Shown: positions 1 through 6,546, numbered from the stretch's first letter. The stretch is 9,870 nt of DNA from an uncultured Bacteroidales bacterium (GCA_903928285.1 CAIYQH010000095.1:1-9870), one strand, 5' to 3'. Notes: a model not told the origin generated them from the letters alone. A program made the numbers and translations.

Positions 1-105
1 CCAGAGGGGTTGCAGCTCACATGGCAGCTCCTCAAAAGTGGCAAATTGAGGCACCGTCTCAATATCAAGAAACAGGATGTTTTCAATGCGATAATTTTCC
101 AGCAT
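1..105 (-). CDS. PolB-type 3'-5' exonuclease, N-terminal fragment
   Basis: Only the first 35 codons are inside the window; the reading frame is open to the left edge. The peptide begins MLENYRIENI and contains LFLDIETVPQ, the hydrophobic strand followed by the DxE exonuclease I motif (D14, E16) of DEDD-family 3'-5' exonucleases. The 'DIETVPQ' form is characteristic of the predicted 3'-5' exonucleases related to the DNA polymerase B proofreading domain, which are common as stand-alone proteins in Bacteroidota. They are thought to act on DNA 3' ends in repair, but no role can be read here because the other catalytic motifs lie outside. The ATG at 103-105 is the first start after an in-frame stop upstream; a TTG two codons earlier is possible. 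The call rests on this one motif and the family resemblance. Confidence 0.7.
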   Translation of the reverse strand, partial: MLENYRIENILFLDIETVPQFATFEELPCELQPLW

Positions 106-241
106 GGCCAAATTTTTAATTTCCAGAACATAACCATTTCTTTAACAACTATGTTCGTCTACTAGGCTTAATCAGGGAAAATGCGAAAAGTTGACGGGGT
201 GTTGAAAACTTTTTTCCGTGACATCCTCATATTTTCAAATC

Positions 242-258
242 GAGTAAAATATTTACTC
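242..258. repeat. Palindrome GAGTAAA-ATA-TTTACTC
   Basis: A perfect inverted repeat of 7-bp arms separated by 3 bp, AT-rich, lies in the 240-bp gap between the exonuclease start and the end of the sigma operon. It sits about 140 bp upstream of the exonuclease start. It lacks a GC-rich stem, so it is a poor terminator candidate and could be a regulator binding site. No recognised operator family was matched. Nothing else convincing was seen in 106-293. Confidence 0.4.
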
Positions 259-293
259 ATAGTAGTTGGCCTGGCTGGCAGGGGATAAAATAC

Positions 294-328
294 AAAAGAC
301 TGTCCCGGTCAAACAGGGACAGCCTTTT
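294..328 (-). terminator. Rho-independent terminator of the sigma/Spy operon
   Basis: Arms 294-306 and 316-328 pair over 13 positions with one mismatch, around a core CTGTCCC/GGGACAG and a 9-nt loop. The outer part pairs A-tract with T-tract, so the hairpin could work in both directions. On the minus strand it lies 17 bp after the stop codon of the secreted Spy-like gene and is followed by TCTTTTGTATTTTA, a T-rich tail. It is the natural end of the minus-strand operon at 346-2343. Confidence 0.8.
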
Positions 329-345
329 GTGGAATCATGACAACA

Positions 346-849
346 TTACTGCCTGTGCAGAAAGGGTTTTGGCCGGGCATCAAACAACACCTGTTGCTGC
401 GGTGTGAGCAGGTTCCTGAGTTCCTGGTCATGACGGATCAACTCCTTCAGGATTGTGGTTTCAAGCTTACCCAGATCCTCGGCAATCTGGTCGGCAGCTT
501 TCAGGTCGAACGGAGATGTTGACAACAGTGTTTGCAAACGGGCCTTCTTTTCCCTGACCTGGTTATGGAAAGGGGTCATCGTTTTTAAATGGTCCATGTC
601 CGACTGGTAAATCTTATCTTTTTGTTCATTGGTAAGTCCCGGAAGGTCGAGTTTCGGAGGGGTCTGACCATCCTGGATTTCCATGGTGGGAGTTCCCGGC
701 GCTGCAGGAATGTCAGGGGAGGCCTGGTCATGGTTGACCCCACCCGGGTGAAAGGGTTTGTGGGGTGGCTGTGCTGACAATTGGCTCAGGGCCAGGCTCA
801 AAAAAAGTGTCAGTGCAATTGTTTTGAAGAATTGGGGTTTGGTTTTCAT
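346..849 (-). CDS. Secreted Spy/CpxP-like periplasmic protein
   Basis: A 167-residue protein with a clear Sec signal peptide: a Lys-containing start, a hydrophobic stretch at about residues 10-22 and a likely cleavage near LSA-QPP (residue 26). The mature part has a Pro/His-rich linker (27-68) and then an all-helical charged region. Two LTxxQ motifs, LTNEQ at 72-76 and LTPQQ at 148-152, are the signature of the Spy/CpxP/ZraP superfamily of periplasmic chaperones and stress sensors. Known members hold unfolded proteins or bind metals; no specific ligand can be read here. There is no cysteine, but several histidines lie in the linker (30, 34, 40). It is the last gene of the sigma operon, 45 bp after the membrane-anchored Spy-like gene and just before a terminator. 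It may be a target or effector of the upstream sigma factor. The family call is good, the function inferred. Confidence 0.8.
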   Translation of the reverse strand: MKTKPQFFKTIALTLFLSLALSQLSAQPPHKPFHPGGVNHDQASPDIPAAPGTPTMEIQDGQTPPKLDLPGLTNEQKDKIYQSDMDHLKTMTPFHNQVREKKARLQTLLSTSPFDLKAADQIAEDLGKLETTILKELIRHDQELRNLLTPQQQVLFDARPKPFLHRQ

Positions 850-894
850 GGGGGTTAAGATTTGAGGGTTTTTGCATATGCATTCTGTGATTCA

Positions 895-1428
895 TTACCT
901 GTCGGCGGGAGGAGGACCCTGCGGTGGATATTGAAGAGGTCCAGGCGGGGCACCGGCCATTCCTGGTCCGGGTGGTCGGGTTGTTGACATGACATGATCC
1001 AGCACCTCCCGGAAAACCATGTGAAATTTCACTTTCTGTTCCTCTGTCAGGATCTGCCTGACTTTCATGAAATGTTCAAAGGTGAGCAGTTCCATCTGTT
1101 TTCTTAATGCGGAAATAGAGTCGGAATAGGCTAATGTGGCGAGCGAATCGGCACCCGGTTTAAAGAGCAATCCGAAAAACCGGTCATGGAGCCTGCGGTC
1201 GTGCTGCTGCAAGGTGATGAGTCGTACGTGATGAATGGCTCTCATTCTGCCAAACTGCTCCTGTTGTTCAAGGGTCAGGTTGAGTGCCTGAACCAGGAAC
1301 CTGGCGGGATCTCCGCGTAAGGGCCCTTCAGCGGGTCTCCTCAATTGAAACCAGACAAAGGTGAGGGTTCCCAGGTTTAACAATACCAGGATGAAGATAA
1401 CTCCTTTAAATAATCGGATTCTGTTCAT
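895..1428 (-). CDS. Membrane-anchored Spy/CnrX-like stress sensor
   Basis: A 177-residue protein with one N-terminal membrane helix (about residues 8-28) after a basic start, so the rest should face the periplasm. LTLEQ (51-55) and LTEEQ (127-131) are the paired LTxxQ motifs of the Spy/CpxP/CnrX superfamily, with an amphipathic helical region between them. The C-terminus (about 151-175) is a low-complexity Pro/Gly tail. The uncleaved anchor and the position right after a putative anti-sigma gene resemble CnrX, the membrane-anchored metal sensor of Cupriavidus. There is no cysteine; the histidines at 66, 67, 76, 81, 119 and 136 could bind metal, but that is inference. The start lies 4 bp after the stop of the anti-sigma gene, so the two are probably translationally coupled. 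It could equally be a general envelope-stress chaperone. Confidence 0.78.
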   Translation of the reverse strand: MNRIRLFKGVIFILVLLNLGTLTFVWFQLRRPAEGPLRGDPARFLVQALNLTLEQQEQFGRMRAIHHVRLITLQQHDRRLHDRFFGLLFKPGADSLATLAYSDSISALRKQMELLTFEHFMKVRQILTEEQKVKFHMVFREVLDHVMSTTRPPGPGMAGAPPGPLQYPPQGPPPADR

Positions 1429-1432
1429 GATA

Positions 1433-1729
1433 TCAGAGTTTTATGGGACTCAGATAGGAAAAGTATTCGGAAGCCATCGTTGCAGGGTTTTCGACCTGTT
1501 GTTTCGAAGAAACATGTGATTGCTGAGCGACAAAGACATTCAGGGCAATCAGCAGTGCAAGCCCTGCTGCAACAGACCAGTAAAAGCGCTTGCTGATACC
1601 GGTTGTTTGATTTCCGGAAAGTCCGGCCCGCGACTGGATTTTCTGGAAAAAATCGGCACTGGCGGAAGCACGTTGGATATTATCCAGCGAGTTCAGGGTT
1701 TCATCGATCCAAGTTTCTTTTGGGTTCAT
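1433..1729 (-). CDS. Small single-pass putative anti-sigma factor
   Basis: A 98-residue protein with a charged cytoplasmic N-terminus (1-47), one transmembrane helix (about 48-68, FYWSVAAGLALLIALNVFVA) and a short outer tail of 30 residues. Size, topology and place directly downstream of an ECF sigma gene (35 bp gap) argue that it holds the sigma factor at the membrane, as CnrY-type small anti-sigma factors do. No zinc-binding HxxxCxxC motif of ZAS anti-sigma factors is present, so it would be of the non-zinc type. The N-terminal part, with 'ETWIDETLNSLDNIQRA', reads as an amphipathic helix suited to binding a sigma factor. The assignment comes from topology and context, not sequence similarity. 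It is likely co-transcribed and coupled to the Spy-like gene 4 bp downstream. Confidence 0.7.
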   Translation of the reverse strand: MNPKETWIDETLNSLDNIQRASASADFFQKIQSRAGLSGNQTTGISKRFYWSVAAGLALLIALNVFVAQQSHVSSKQQVENPATMASEYFSYLSPIKL

Positions 1730-1764
1730 ATCTTTTTGATGTTAACGGGATTAATTTCCTGCGG

Positions 1765-2343
1765 TTATCGCTCATTATTTTCATAATAATCCGACAATAA
1801 CGCTTTTAGTTTTTGCCGGGCTCTAACCATCAGGGATTCTATGGCAGATACAGAAATTTCCATGATCCCTGCAATTTCAGTTTGGGAGAGTCCTTCAACT
1901 TTATGGAGAATAAACGCTGTCCGCTGGTTTACTGGTAACATGGCAATTGCATGGAAAAGGATGGCTGACCGCTCTTTGTTTTCGAGTTGAATTCCAGGAT
2001 GATAGAAATGTGTGTCGGCTGGAATGTCTGCCTGGTCTTCTTTACCGAAAAGGCTGATATGGATGCCAAAGCGCTTCCCCCGGTGAGCGGTACGGATATG
2101 CTCAAGCGCCTTCTGAACCGTGATCCGGTATATCCAGGTGGAAATACTGCATTCACCCCTGAAGCGGGCTACCGACCTGAAAACCTCCAGGAAAACTTCC
2201 TGGGCAACATCCTCGGCATTTTCGGGATGTTGCAGCAAACCCAGGGCAGTGTTATAGACACGGTCACGGTACTGGTCCACCAGTTCACGGAAGGCCTTCT
2301 GGTCACCCTCTCTGAGTTTGGCAATGACTGGTGAGATAACCAT
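1765..2343 (-). CDS. ECF (sigma-70 family, group 4) RNA polymerase sigma factor
   Basis: A 192-residue sigma factor of usual ECF length, holding only regions 2 and 4. Region 2 spans about residues 21-75, with the 'NAEDVAQEVFLEVF' core helix and the 'FRGECSISTWIYRI' segment for -10 melting. A linker of about 50 residues follows. Region 4 spans about 130-183, with 'LPVNQRTAFILHKVEGLSQTEIAGI' and the DNA-recognition helix 'VSAIESLMVRARQKL'. It directs RNA polymerase to a small regulon, probably including its own operon. It is the first of four minus-strand genes followed by an anti-sigma candidate and two Spy-like proteins, so the signal is probably envelope or metal stress. No clear promoter was recognised in the 59 bp upstream (2344-2402), and no TAnnTTTG box, which would fit autoregulation from an ECF promoter of unknown sequence. 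Confidence 0.93.
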   Translation of the reverse strand: MVISPVIAKLREGDQKAFRELVDQYRDRVYNTALGLLQHPENAEDVAQEVFLEVFRSVARFRGECSISTWIYRITVQKALEHIRTAHRGKRFGIHISLFGKEDQADIPADTHFYHPGIQLENKERSAILFHAIAMLPVNQRTAFILHKVEGLSQTEIAGIMEISVSAIESLMVRARQKLKALLSDYYENNER

Positions 2344-2402
2344 GCTTGACTTTATTGTTGAGATGCCTTTAACAATTAAATCCGGTGGTCACGGGTTAAC
2401 TT

Positions 2403-3101
2403 TTATGACGATTTTGTTGCCAGGAGGACGTGTCGTTTTCCCGGTGGTCCGGGCAGTTTTTCGGTGATAAAGCCGGCGGCACGCAAAGCCCTCACCACGG
2501 TACCTTTGACGGAATAGGTCACCAGGATCGCCCCCGGGGCCATCGCCATGCCGACTTTACTGAAAATTTCTTCCGTCCATAGTTCAGGTTGGGCGTCAGG
2601 TCCGAAGGCATCAAAATAAACCAGATCAAAAATTCCAGGGTCAAGTTGAAATTGTTCAACCCTCTCCCTGACTTTATGCAGGACAAACTGTGGGGATAAG
2701 GTAACAGGCGTATGCCATGCGGCCTGATGAAGCTCTGAAAATAGCCATGAATACTTGGCCGATCCGGGTAATTGAGGGTAGTTTAGTAATTTCCAGCAGG
2801 TTTCATCCAGCGGGTAAGGCTCAACCGAAGTATAATGGAGAGATATTTTCCTTTTTTCAGCTTCAATCAGGGTCATAAGGGCATTGAGCCCGGTGCCGAA
2901 GCCGATTTCGAGAATATGCAGTGGTTCAGCAATGCTACTACCACCAGCCTTTTGTTTGCTGATGGCATGCAGGAATCCGTTTTCGATGAAAATTTGCTGT
3001 GTTTCCTGCACTGCCCCGAAAGTTGAATGATAATGCTGGTTCAGATCGGGTCTGAAAACCGTATCGGAACCGTCGTCAGTTCTGGTAACAACTAACTCCA
3101 T
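2403..3101 (-). CDS. mnmD: Stand-alone MnmC/MnmD-type tRNA wobble-U34 methyltransferase
   Basis: A 232-residue SAM-dependent methyltransferase of the DUF752 family, equal to the methylating half of bifunctional MnmC without its FAD-dependent oxidase domain. Such enzymes turn 5-aminomethyl-(2-thio)uridine at tRNA position 34 into the methylaminomethyl form after MnmE/MnmG have acted. Visible marks are the opening 'TRTDDGSDTVFRPDLNQHYHS', the SAM-binding loop LEIGFGTGLNALMT (64-77), the acidic 'SVEPYPL' after strand 2 (92-98), 'FDLVYFDAFGPDAQPELW' (158-175) and the ending 'PGPPGKRHVLLA'. A longer frame with a start at 3140 exists, but it would overlap the upstream gene by 38 bp. The ATG at 3099-3101 sits one base after the E1 stop (TGA-C-ATG), matches the family's N-terminus and suggests translational coupling. 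No FAD domain is encoded next to it. Confidence 0.88.
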   Translation of the reverse strand: MELVVTRTDDGSDTVFRPDLNQHYHSTFGAVQETQQIFIENGFLHAISKQKAGGSSIAEPLHILEIGFGTGLNALMTLIEAEKRKISLHYTSVEPYPLDETCWKLLNYPQLPGSAKYSWLFSELHQAAWHTPVTLSPQFVLHKVRERVEQFQLDPGIFDLVYFDAFGPDAQPELWTEEIFSKVGMAMAPGAILVTYSVKGTVVRALRAAGFITEKLPGPPGKRHVLLATKSS

Positions 3102-3102
3102 G

Positions 3103-5505
3103 TCACCAGATCCTGGGGTACTTGTTCGGGTTGTACTCATGCATCATGACATACACCTTTTCAAATACATCTTCGGCATTTGGATTAGAGAAGTAGTCGC
3201 CATCGTTGGTATAGGCTGGCCTGTGATCATTTGCAGTAAGGGTGCGTGGTTCCGCATCGAGATAGCGGTAACCGCCCTGCTCTTCCATCACCTTTTGCAT
3301 CATAAATGCCGTAGCGCCGCCGCTGCCATCCTCATCGAAAAAGAGGATCTTATTTGTCTTCTTCAACGATTTCAGGATTTCATGGTTGATGTCGAAAGGA
3401 AGCAGGGTTTGCACATCGATGAGTTCAACGGAAATGCCGAAGTCGGCAATCTGGGGCAAGGCCTCCTGTGCGATCTTGACGCAGGAACCATAGGTTACGA
3501 TGGTGATATCAGAACCCTCCTGCAGCACTTCGGGCACGCCAAGGGGAATACGGTAATGGCCGATGTTTTCGGGCATCTGCTCCTTTAGGCGGTAGCCATT
3601 CAGGGGTTCAATGACAAGTCCGGTATCATCCGAAGCCATCATTGTGTTGTAAAAGCCTGCAGCCTGGGTCATGTTTCGCGGGACCATCACGTAGATCCCC
3701 CTGATGGAGTTGATGACCATGCTCAGGGGCGAACCCGAGTGCCAGATACCCACGAGCCTGTGGCCGCGCGTACTGATGATCAGCGGCGCTTTCTGGCCGC
3801 CGACCGTACGGTAGTGCGTGGTGGCGAGGTCGTCGCTCATGACCTGCAGCCCGTAAAGCAGGTAATCAAAATACTGGATCTCGGCGATGGGGCGCAAACC
3901 GCGCAGCGCCATTCCAAGGCCCTGGCCAATGATGGTGGCTTCGCGGATACCGGTATCTGAAACCCGTGTCTCACCATACTTGAGCTGCATACCTTCCAGC
4001 GTTTGGTTCACACCGCCGATTTTACCGACATCCTCGCCGAAGATCAGAGCAAGCGGGTTGTTTTTAAACAGGATGTCATAATTGGCATTCAACACTTCAC
4101 GTCCTGTTACCACAGGCGACTTTTCGTTTAACACAGCCGGGATCCCCGCTACTTTCAGTGCGCTGTGTGCCGACTGGCTGTAGAGGTGGGAACTGTAGCG
4201 AACTGCATTCAGTTTCCGCTGTTCATCCATCCAGATCTCCAGGTCGGCCTTCATCGGTTTCTTCATACTGCAGGTCGTACATACGTCGCGCATGATCTGT
4301 TTGGCGGCAGAGATGATGTCTTTCCTGATGGGTTCGGCAATCGCTTCAAGATCGGCCACGATCTTGTCGATGCGCGACTGTTTTTTACAGGGGCAGTGAG
4401 TGGTTTTCACGACACTGATTAGGTGTTCCCGCTCGGCTTTGAAGGGCGCGAGGAAGGCCTTCCAGCCACGGTCACGGGCGCTTTTTGCGGTCTTCACTGC
4501 TTCCGCCTCAATTGCTTCCAATTCTTCAACCGTTGCAATATTTTCATTCATGATCCAATCCCTCATTCTCGGGATGCAATCATGATCTTTTTCCCAGGCA
4601 AGCCGTTCGACCGACTTGTACCGTTCATGTGATCCTGAAGTAGAATGTCCCTGGGGCTGGGTTAGTTCGGTAACATGAAAAACAACAGGAACCATCTCTT
4701 TTCTGCAAATCGCGATTCCCTCTTCATACATAGCATACAGCGCAGGATAATCCCAGCCGTTTGCCGTGAACAGCCTGATCCCGGGACCATTTTTATCTGT
4801 TACAAATCCCTGAAGCAAAGCGGAGATATTTTCCTTGGTGGTCTGGTATTTCTTCGGAACTGAAATTCCATACCCGTCGTCCCAGATCGAAAGGGCAATC
4901 GGCACCTGGAGAACGCCGGCCGCATTGATCGTCTCAAAAAAATGTCCTTCTGAAGTGGAGGCATCGCCGATGGTACCGAAGGCAATCTCGTTTCCCTTCA
5001 CTGTGAATTTTTTTGCAGCATCCCACATTTCGGGACTATTGCGGAATACTTTGGAAGCAAGCGCCAGCCCAAGCAGGCGCGGCATCTGCCCTGCGGTGGG
5101 AGAGATGTCGCCGGAAGAATTTTTCTGTTTGGTAAGGTCTTTCCATTCGCCCTTTTCATCAAGGCTGCGCGTGGCGAAATGAGAATTCATCAGTCGTCCC
5201 CCGTTGTCAGGATTACGGGTGATATCGGTGTCGCCATACAACTGGGCAAAGAAGATGTCGAGATTCGATAATCCGGCAGCCATCATAAAGGTTTGATCGC
5301 GGTAATACCCCGAACGCCAGTCGCCATCCATGAAAAATTTGGCCATGATGATCTGCGGAATCTCTTTCCCGTCGCCAAAAAGTCCGAAATTTGCCTTCCC
5401 GCCTAAAACTTCCCGTCTGCCCAATAAACTGACCTGGCGGCTCTCATTTGCAAGTTTGTAATCCTTTAATATTTCCTCTTTGCTGAATGTTCTTTTCTTT
5501 GCCAT
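3103..5505 (-). CDS. Fused 2-oxoacid dehydrogenase E1 component, alpha and beta subunits
   Basis: An 800-residue thiamine-diphosphate enzyme joining the two usual E1 subunits in one chain. It would decarboxylate a 2-oxoacid (pyruvate or branched-chain type; not decidable here) and pass the acyl group to a lipoyl E2, which is not in this window. The alpha half (about 40-360) has 'YYRDQTFMMAAGL', the ThDP/Mg site starting GDASTSEG (180-187) and ending WDDGYGIS (208-215), and the phosphorylation-loop-like 'GHSTSGSHERYKS'. The beta half (about 468-790) has 'FGEDVG' (489-494), the cofactor-activating Glu in 'DTGIREATI' (E522), 'HSGSP' with H589, and 'FDEDGSGG'. Between them a helical linker carries CxC (371, 373) and CxxC (409, 412). 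The frame could start at 5595, but MAKKRTFSKEE at 5505 follows an A-rich leader and is the natural start. The GDG...NN cofactor motif is GDA...DD here, perhaps usual for this fused subfamily. Confidence 0.9.
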   Translation of the reverse strand: MAKKRTFSKEEILKDYKLANESRQVSLLGRREVLGGKANFGLFGDGKEIPQIIMAKFFMDGDWRSGYYRDQTFMMAAGLSNLDIFFAQLYGDTDITRNPDNGGRLMNSHFATRSLDEKGEWKDLTKQKNSSGDISPTAGQMPRLLGLALASKVFRNSPEMWDAAKKFTVKGNEIAFGTIGDASTSEGHFFETINAAGVLQVPIALSIWDDGYGISVPKKYQTTKENISALLQGFVTDKNGPGIRLFTANGWDYPALYAMYEEGIAICRKEMVPVVFHVTELTQPQGHSTSGSHERYKSVERLAWEKDHDCIPRMRDWIMNENIATVEELEAIEAEAVKTAKSARDRGWKAFLAPFKAEREHLISVVKTTHCPCKKQSRIDKIVADLEAIAEPIRKDIISAAKQIMRDVCTTCSMKKPMKADLEIWMDEQRKLNAVRYSSHLYSQSAHSALKVAGIPAVLNEKSPVVTGREVLNANYDILFKNNPLALIFGEDVGKIGGVNQTLEGMQLKYGETRVSDTGIREATIIGQGLGMALRGLRPIAEIQYFDYLLYGLQVMSDDLATTHYRTVGGQKAPLIISTRGHRLVGIWHSGSPLSMVINSIRGIYVMVPRNMTQAAGFYNTMMASDDTGLVIEPLNGYRLKEQMPENIGHYRIPLGVPEVLQEGSDITIVTYGSCVKIAQEALPQIADFGISVELIDVQTLLPFDINHEILKSLKKTNKILFFDEDGSGGATAFMMQKVMEEQGGYRYLDAEPRTLTANDHRPAYTNDGDYFSNPNAEDVFEKVYVMMHEYNPNKYPRIW

Positions 5506-5611
5506 TTTTTTTTGTTGTTGCTTTGTATGGTAACAATTACGGAAAAAAAATTGACGGTGATAGATAAAATAAATCAGGACAAAACACCTGTTCAATATTC
5601 CATGTTCCGCA

Positions 5612-6190
5612 TTAATAATTCTCCTGCATTACTTCAAAATAGGCCATCGGATGGTTGCAAGCCGGGCACATCTGCAGCGCTTTTACGCCATAATGCACAT
5701 ATCCGCATTTGCGACAAACCCAATAGGTCTTCTCTTCTTTTTCAAAAACCCTGTTCTTCTCCAGGTTGTTTAATAGTTTCCGGTAGCGTTTTTCGTGCTG
5801 TTCTTCAACGGTGGCAATCAGTCTGAAGGTCGTGGCGACCTTGGCAAACCCCTCGTCGGCTGCAGTTTGGGCAAACTGCGGATAAAGTGCTATCCATTCC
5901 TCGTGTTCCCCGTCGGCGGCTGCTTTCAGATTTTCGGCAGTGGTTCCGATCATGCCGGCAGGATAGGTGGCGGTAATTTCTACCGGACCTCCCTCCAGGA
6001 AACGGAAAAAGGACTTGGCATGCGACTCTTCGTTCAGGGATGTTTCGGTAAAAAATGCGGCAATCTGCTCAAACCCCTCTTTTTTAGCCTGTTTTGCATA
6101 GAAGGTATAACGGTTTTTTGCCTGGGATTCTCCGGCAAATGCCTTTAAAAGGTTCTTTTCAGTCAGGGTACCCTTGATGCTTTTTTCCAT
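5612..6190 (-). CDS. rbr: Rubrerythrin
   Basis: A 192-residue cytoplasmic non-haem iron peroxidase of the usual rubrerythrin length. It reduces hydrogen peroxide to water with electrons from rubredoxin or an NADH route. The N-terminal four-helix domain shows the di-iron ligands: E21 in 'AGESQAKNRY', E54 and H57 in 'NEESHAKSF', E95 and E98 in 'DGEHEEW', and E129 with H132 in 'VEEQHEKRY'. The C-terminal rubredoxin-like domain has CRKCGY (C159, C162) and CPACNHP (C175, C178) for a Fe(SCys)4 centre. A start at 6241 is open in frame, but MEKSIKGTLTEKNLL at 6190 matches the family and lies 23 bp after a perfect -7 promoter box, which the longer form would contain. The next gene upstream on the same strand is a rubredoxin, a likely electron donor. 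Confidence 0.95.
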   Translation of the reverse strand: MEKSIKGTLTEKNLLKAFAGESQAKNRYTFYAKQAKKEGFEQIAAFFTETSLNEESHAKSFFRFLEGGPVEITATYPAGMIGTTAENLKAAADGEHEEWIALYPQFAQTAADEGFAKVATTFRLIATVEEQHEKRYRKLLNNLEKNRVFEKEEKTYWVCRKCGYVHYGVKALQMCPACNHPMAYFEVMQENY

Positions 6191-6213
6191 GTCGTAGATG
6201 GTTTTAGGACGAT

Positions 6214-6246
6214 CAAAGGTACATGAAATTTCCGGATTCAACCAAA
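6214..6246 (-). promoter_or_regulatory. Bacteroidota-type promoter of rubrerythrin
   Basis: On the minus strand TACCTTTG (6221-6214) is a perfect match to the -7 consensus TAnnTTTG. Upstream, TTG at 6241-6239 (17-bp spacing) or TTTG at 6246-6243 (21 bp) can serve as the -33 element; neither is at the ideal 19-20. The leader to the ATG would be about 20 nt. A 12-bp palindrome lies just upstream at 6252-6263. Confidence 0.6.
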
Positions 6247-6251
6247 CAGCC

Positions 6252-6263
6252 TGCCGGCCGGCA
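6252..6263. repeat. Palindrome TGCCGGCCGGCA upstream of the rubrerythrin promoter
   Basis: A perfect 12-bp palindrome, GC-rich in an otherwise mixed intergenic stretch, ends 5 bp upstream of the farther -33 candidate. It is placed where an activator or redox-responsive regulator could bind, roughly 45-55 bp before the predicted transcription start. It could alternatively be a short rubredoxin terminator stem, but no T-run follows on the minus strand. Confidence 0.35.
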
Positions 6264-6304
6264 ATTGAATAAGGTTTGTCTTTTCCCGATTTGCTGCTTC
6301 AATG

Positions 6305-6475
6305 CTAACGCATTTTAACATAATCTTCTTTGCCGACACCGCATATGGGGCAAACCCAGTCGTCGGGAATATCCTCAAAGGGGGTTCCCGGAGCGATACC
6401 ACTTTCGGGGTCTCCCATCACCGGGTCGTAAATGTGTCCGCAAATGGCGCATTTGTATTTATTCGGTTTATTCAT
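6305..6475 (-). CDS. Rubredoxin
   Basis: A 56-residue ORF, short but unmistakable: a small cytoplasmic one-iron electron carrier. The sequence begins MNKPNKYKCAICGHIYDP and has CxxCG (C9, C12) and CPICG (C42, C45), which bind one Fe in a Fe(SCys)4 site. Between them are the family's 'DPESGIAPGTPFEDIPDDWVCP' residues (22-43), including the typical acidic stretch and Trp before the second Cys pair. Length and spacing match stand-alone rubredoxins of anaerobes. It lies 114 bp upstream of rubrerythrin on the same strand, so the two proteins probably work together, rubredoxin passing electrons to rubrerythrin or other oxidases and reductases. The exported peroxidase gene is 71 bp upstream. No TAnnTTTG box was found directly before it, so it may be read through from the peroxidase gene. 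Confidence 0.95.
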   Translation of the reverse strand: MNKPNKYKCAICGHIYDPVMGDPESGIAPGTPFEDIPDDWVCPICGVGKEDYVKMR

Positions 6476-6515
6476 GCTTTGTATATTGATAGGCGTATCT
6501 GCAATGCAGTGTTAG

Positions 6516-6531
6516 CCCGGGTTTTGCCGGG
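6516..6531 (-). terminator. Weak hairpin after the peroxidase gene
   Basis: CCCGG (6516-6520) and CCGGG (6527-6531) can form a 5-bp stem with a 6-nt loop, 15 bp after the stop codon of the glutathione-peroxidase-like gene. No T-tract follows on the minus strand, so it may only pause or attenuate transcription between the peroxidase and rubredoxin genes. Confidence 0.3.
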
Positions 6532-6546
6532 AACTGAACCGATAGT

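Noticed and set aside
180..230. GTTGAAAACTTTTTTCC-like stretch considered as part of a replication origin
   Set aside because: No TTATCCACA-type DnaA boxes or dnaA gene nearby; one AT-rich run is not evidence.
337..522. Plus-strand open frame across the end of the secreted Spy-like gene
   Set aside because: It overlaps the well-supported minus-strand gene, begins at the terminator's edge and has no recognisable features.
873..882. Palindrome TGCATATGCA between the two Spy-like genes
   Set aside because: Only 10 bp and AT-rich, inside an operon; such palindromes are frequent by chance.
3102..3140. Longer methyltransferase start at 3140 overlapping the E1 gene by 38 bp
   Set aside because: The 13 extra residues are unlike the family's N-terminus, and the ATG at 3101 is placed right after the E1 stop.
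5575..5590. Hairpin CAGG/CCTG between rubrerythrin and the fused E1
   Set aside because: The stem is only 4 bp with an 8-nt loop; too weak to call a terminator, although AT-rich sequence follows.
5506..5595. 30-residue N-terminal extension of the fused E1
   Set aside because: It reads like translated AT-rich leader (MNRCFVLIYFIYHRQFFF...), and MAKKRTFSKEE at 5505 is a normal start.
6191..6241. 17-residue N-terminal extension of rubrerythrin
   Set aside because: It would place the start upstream of the perfect -7 box at 6214-6221 and goes beyond the family's usual start.
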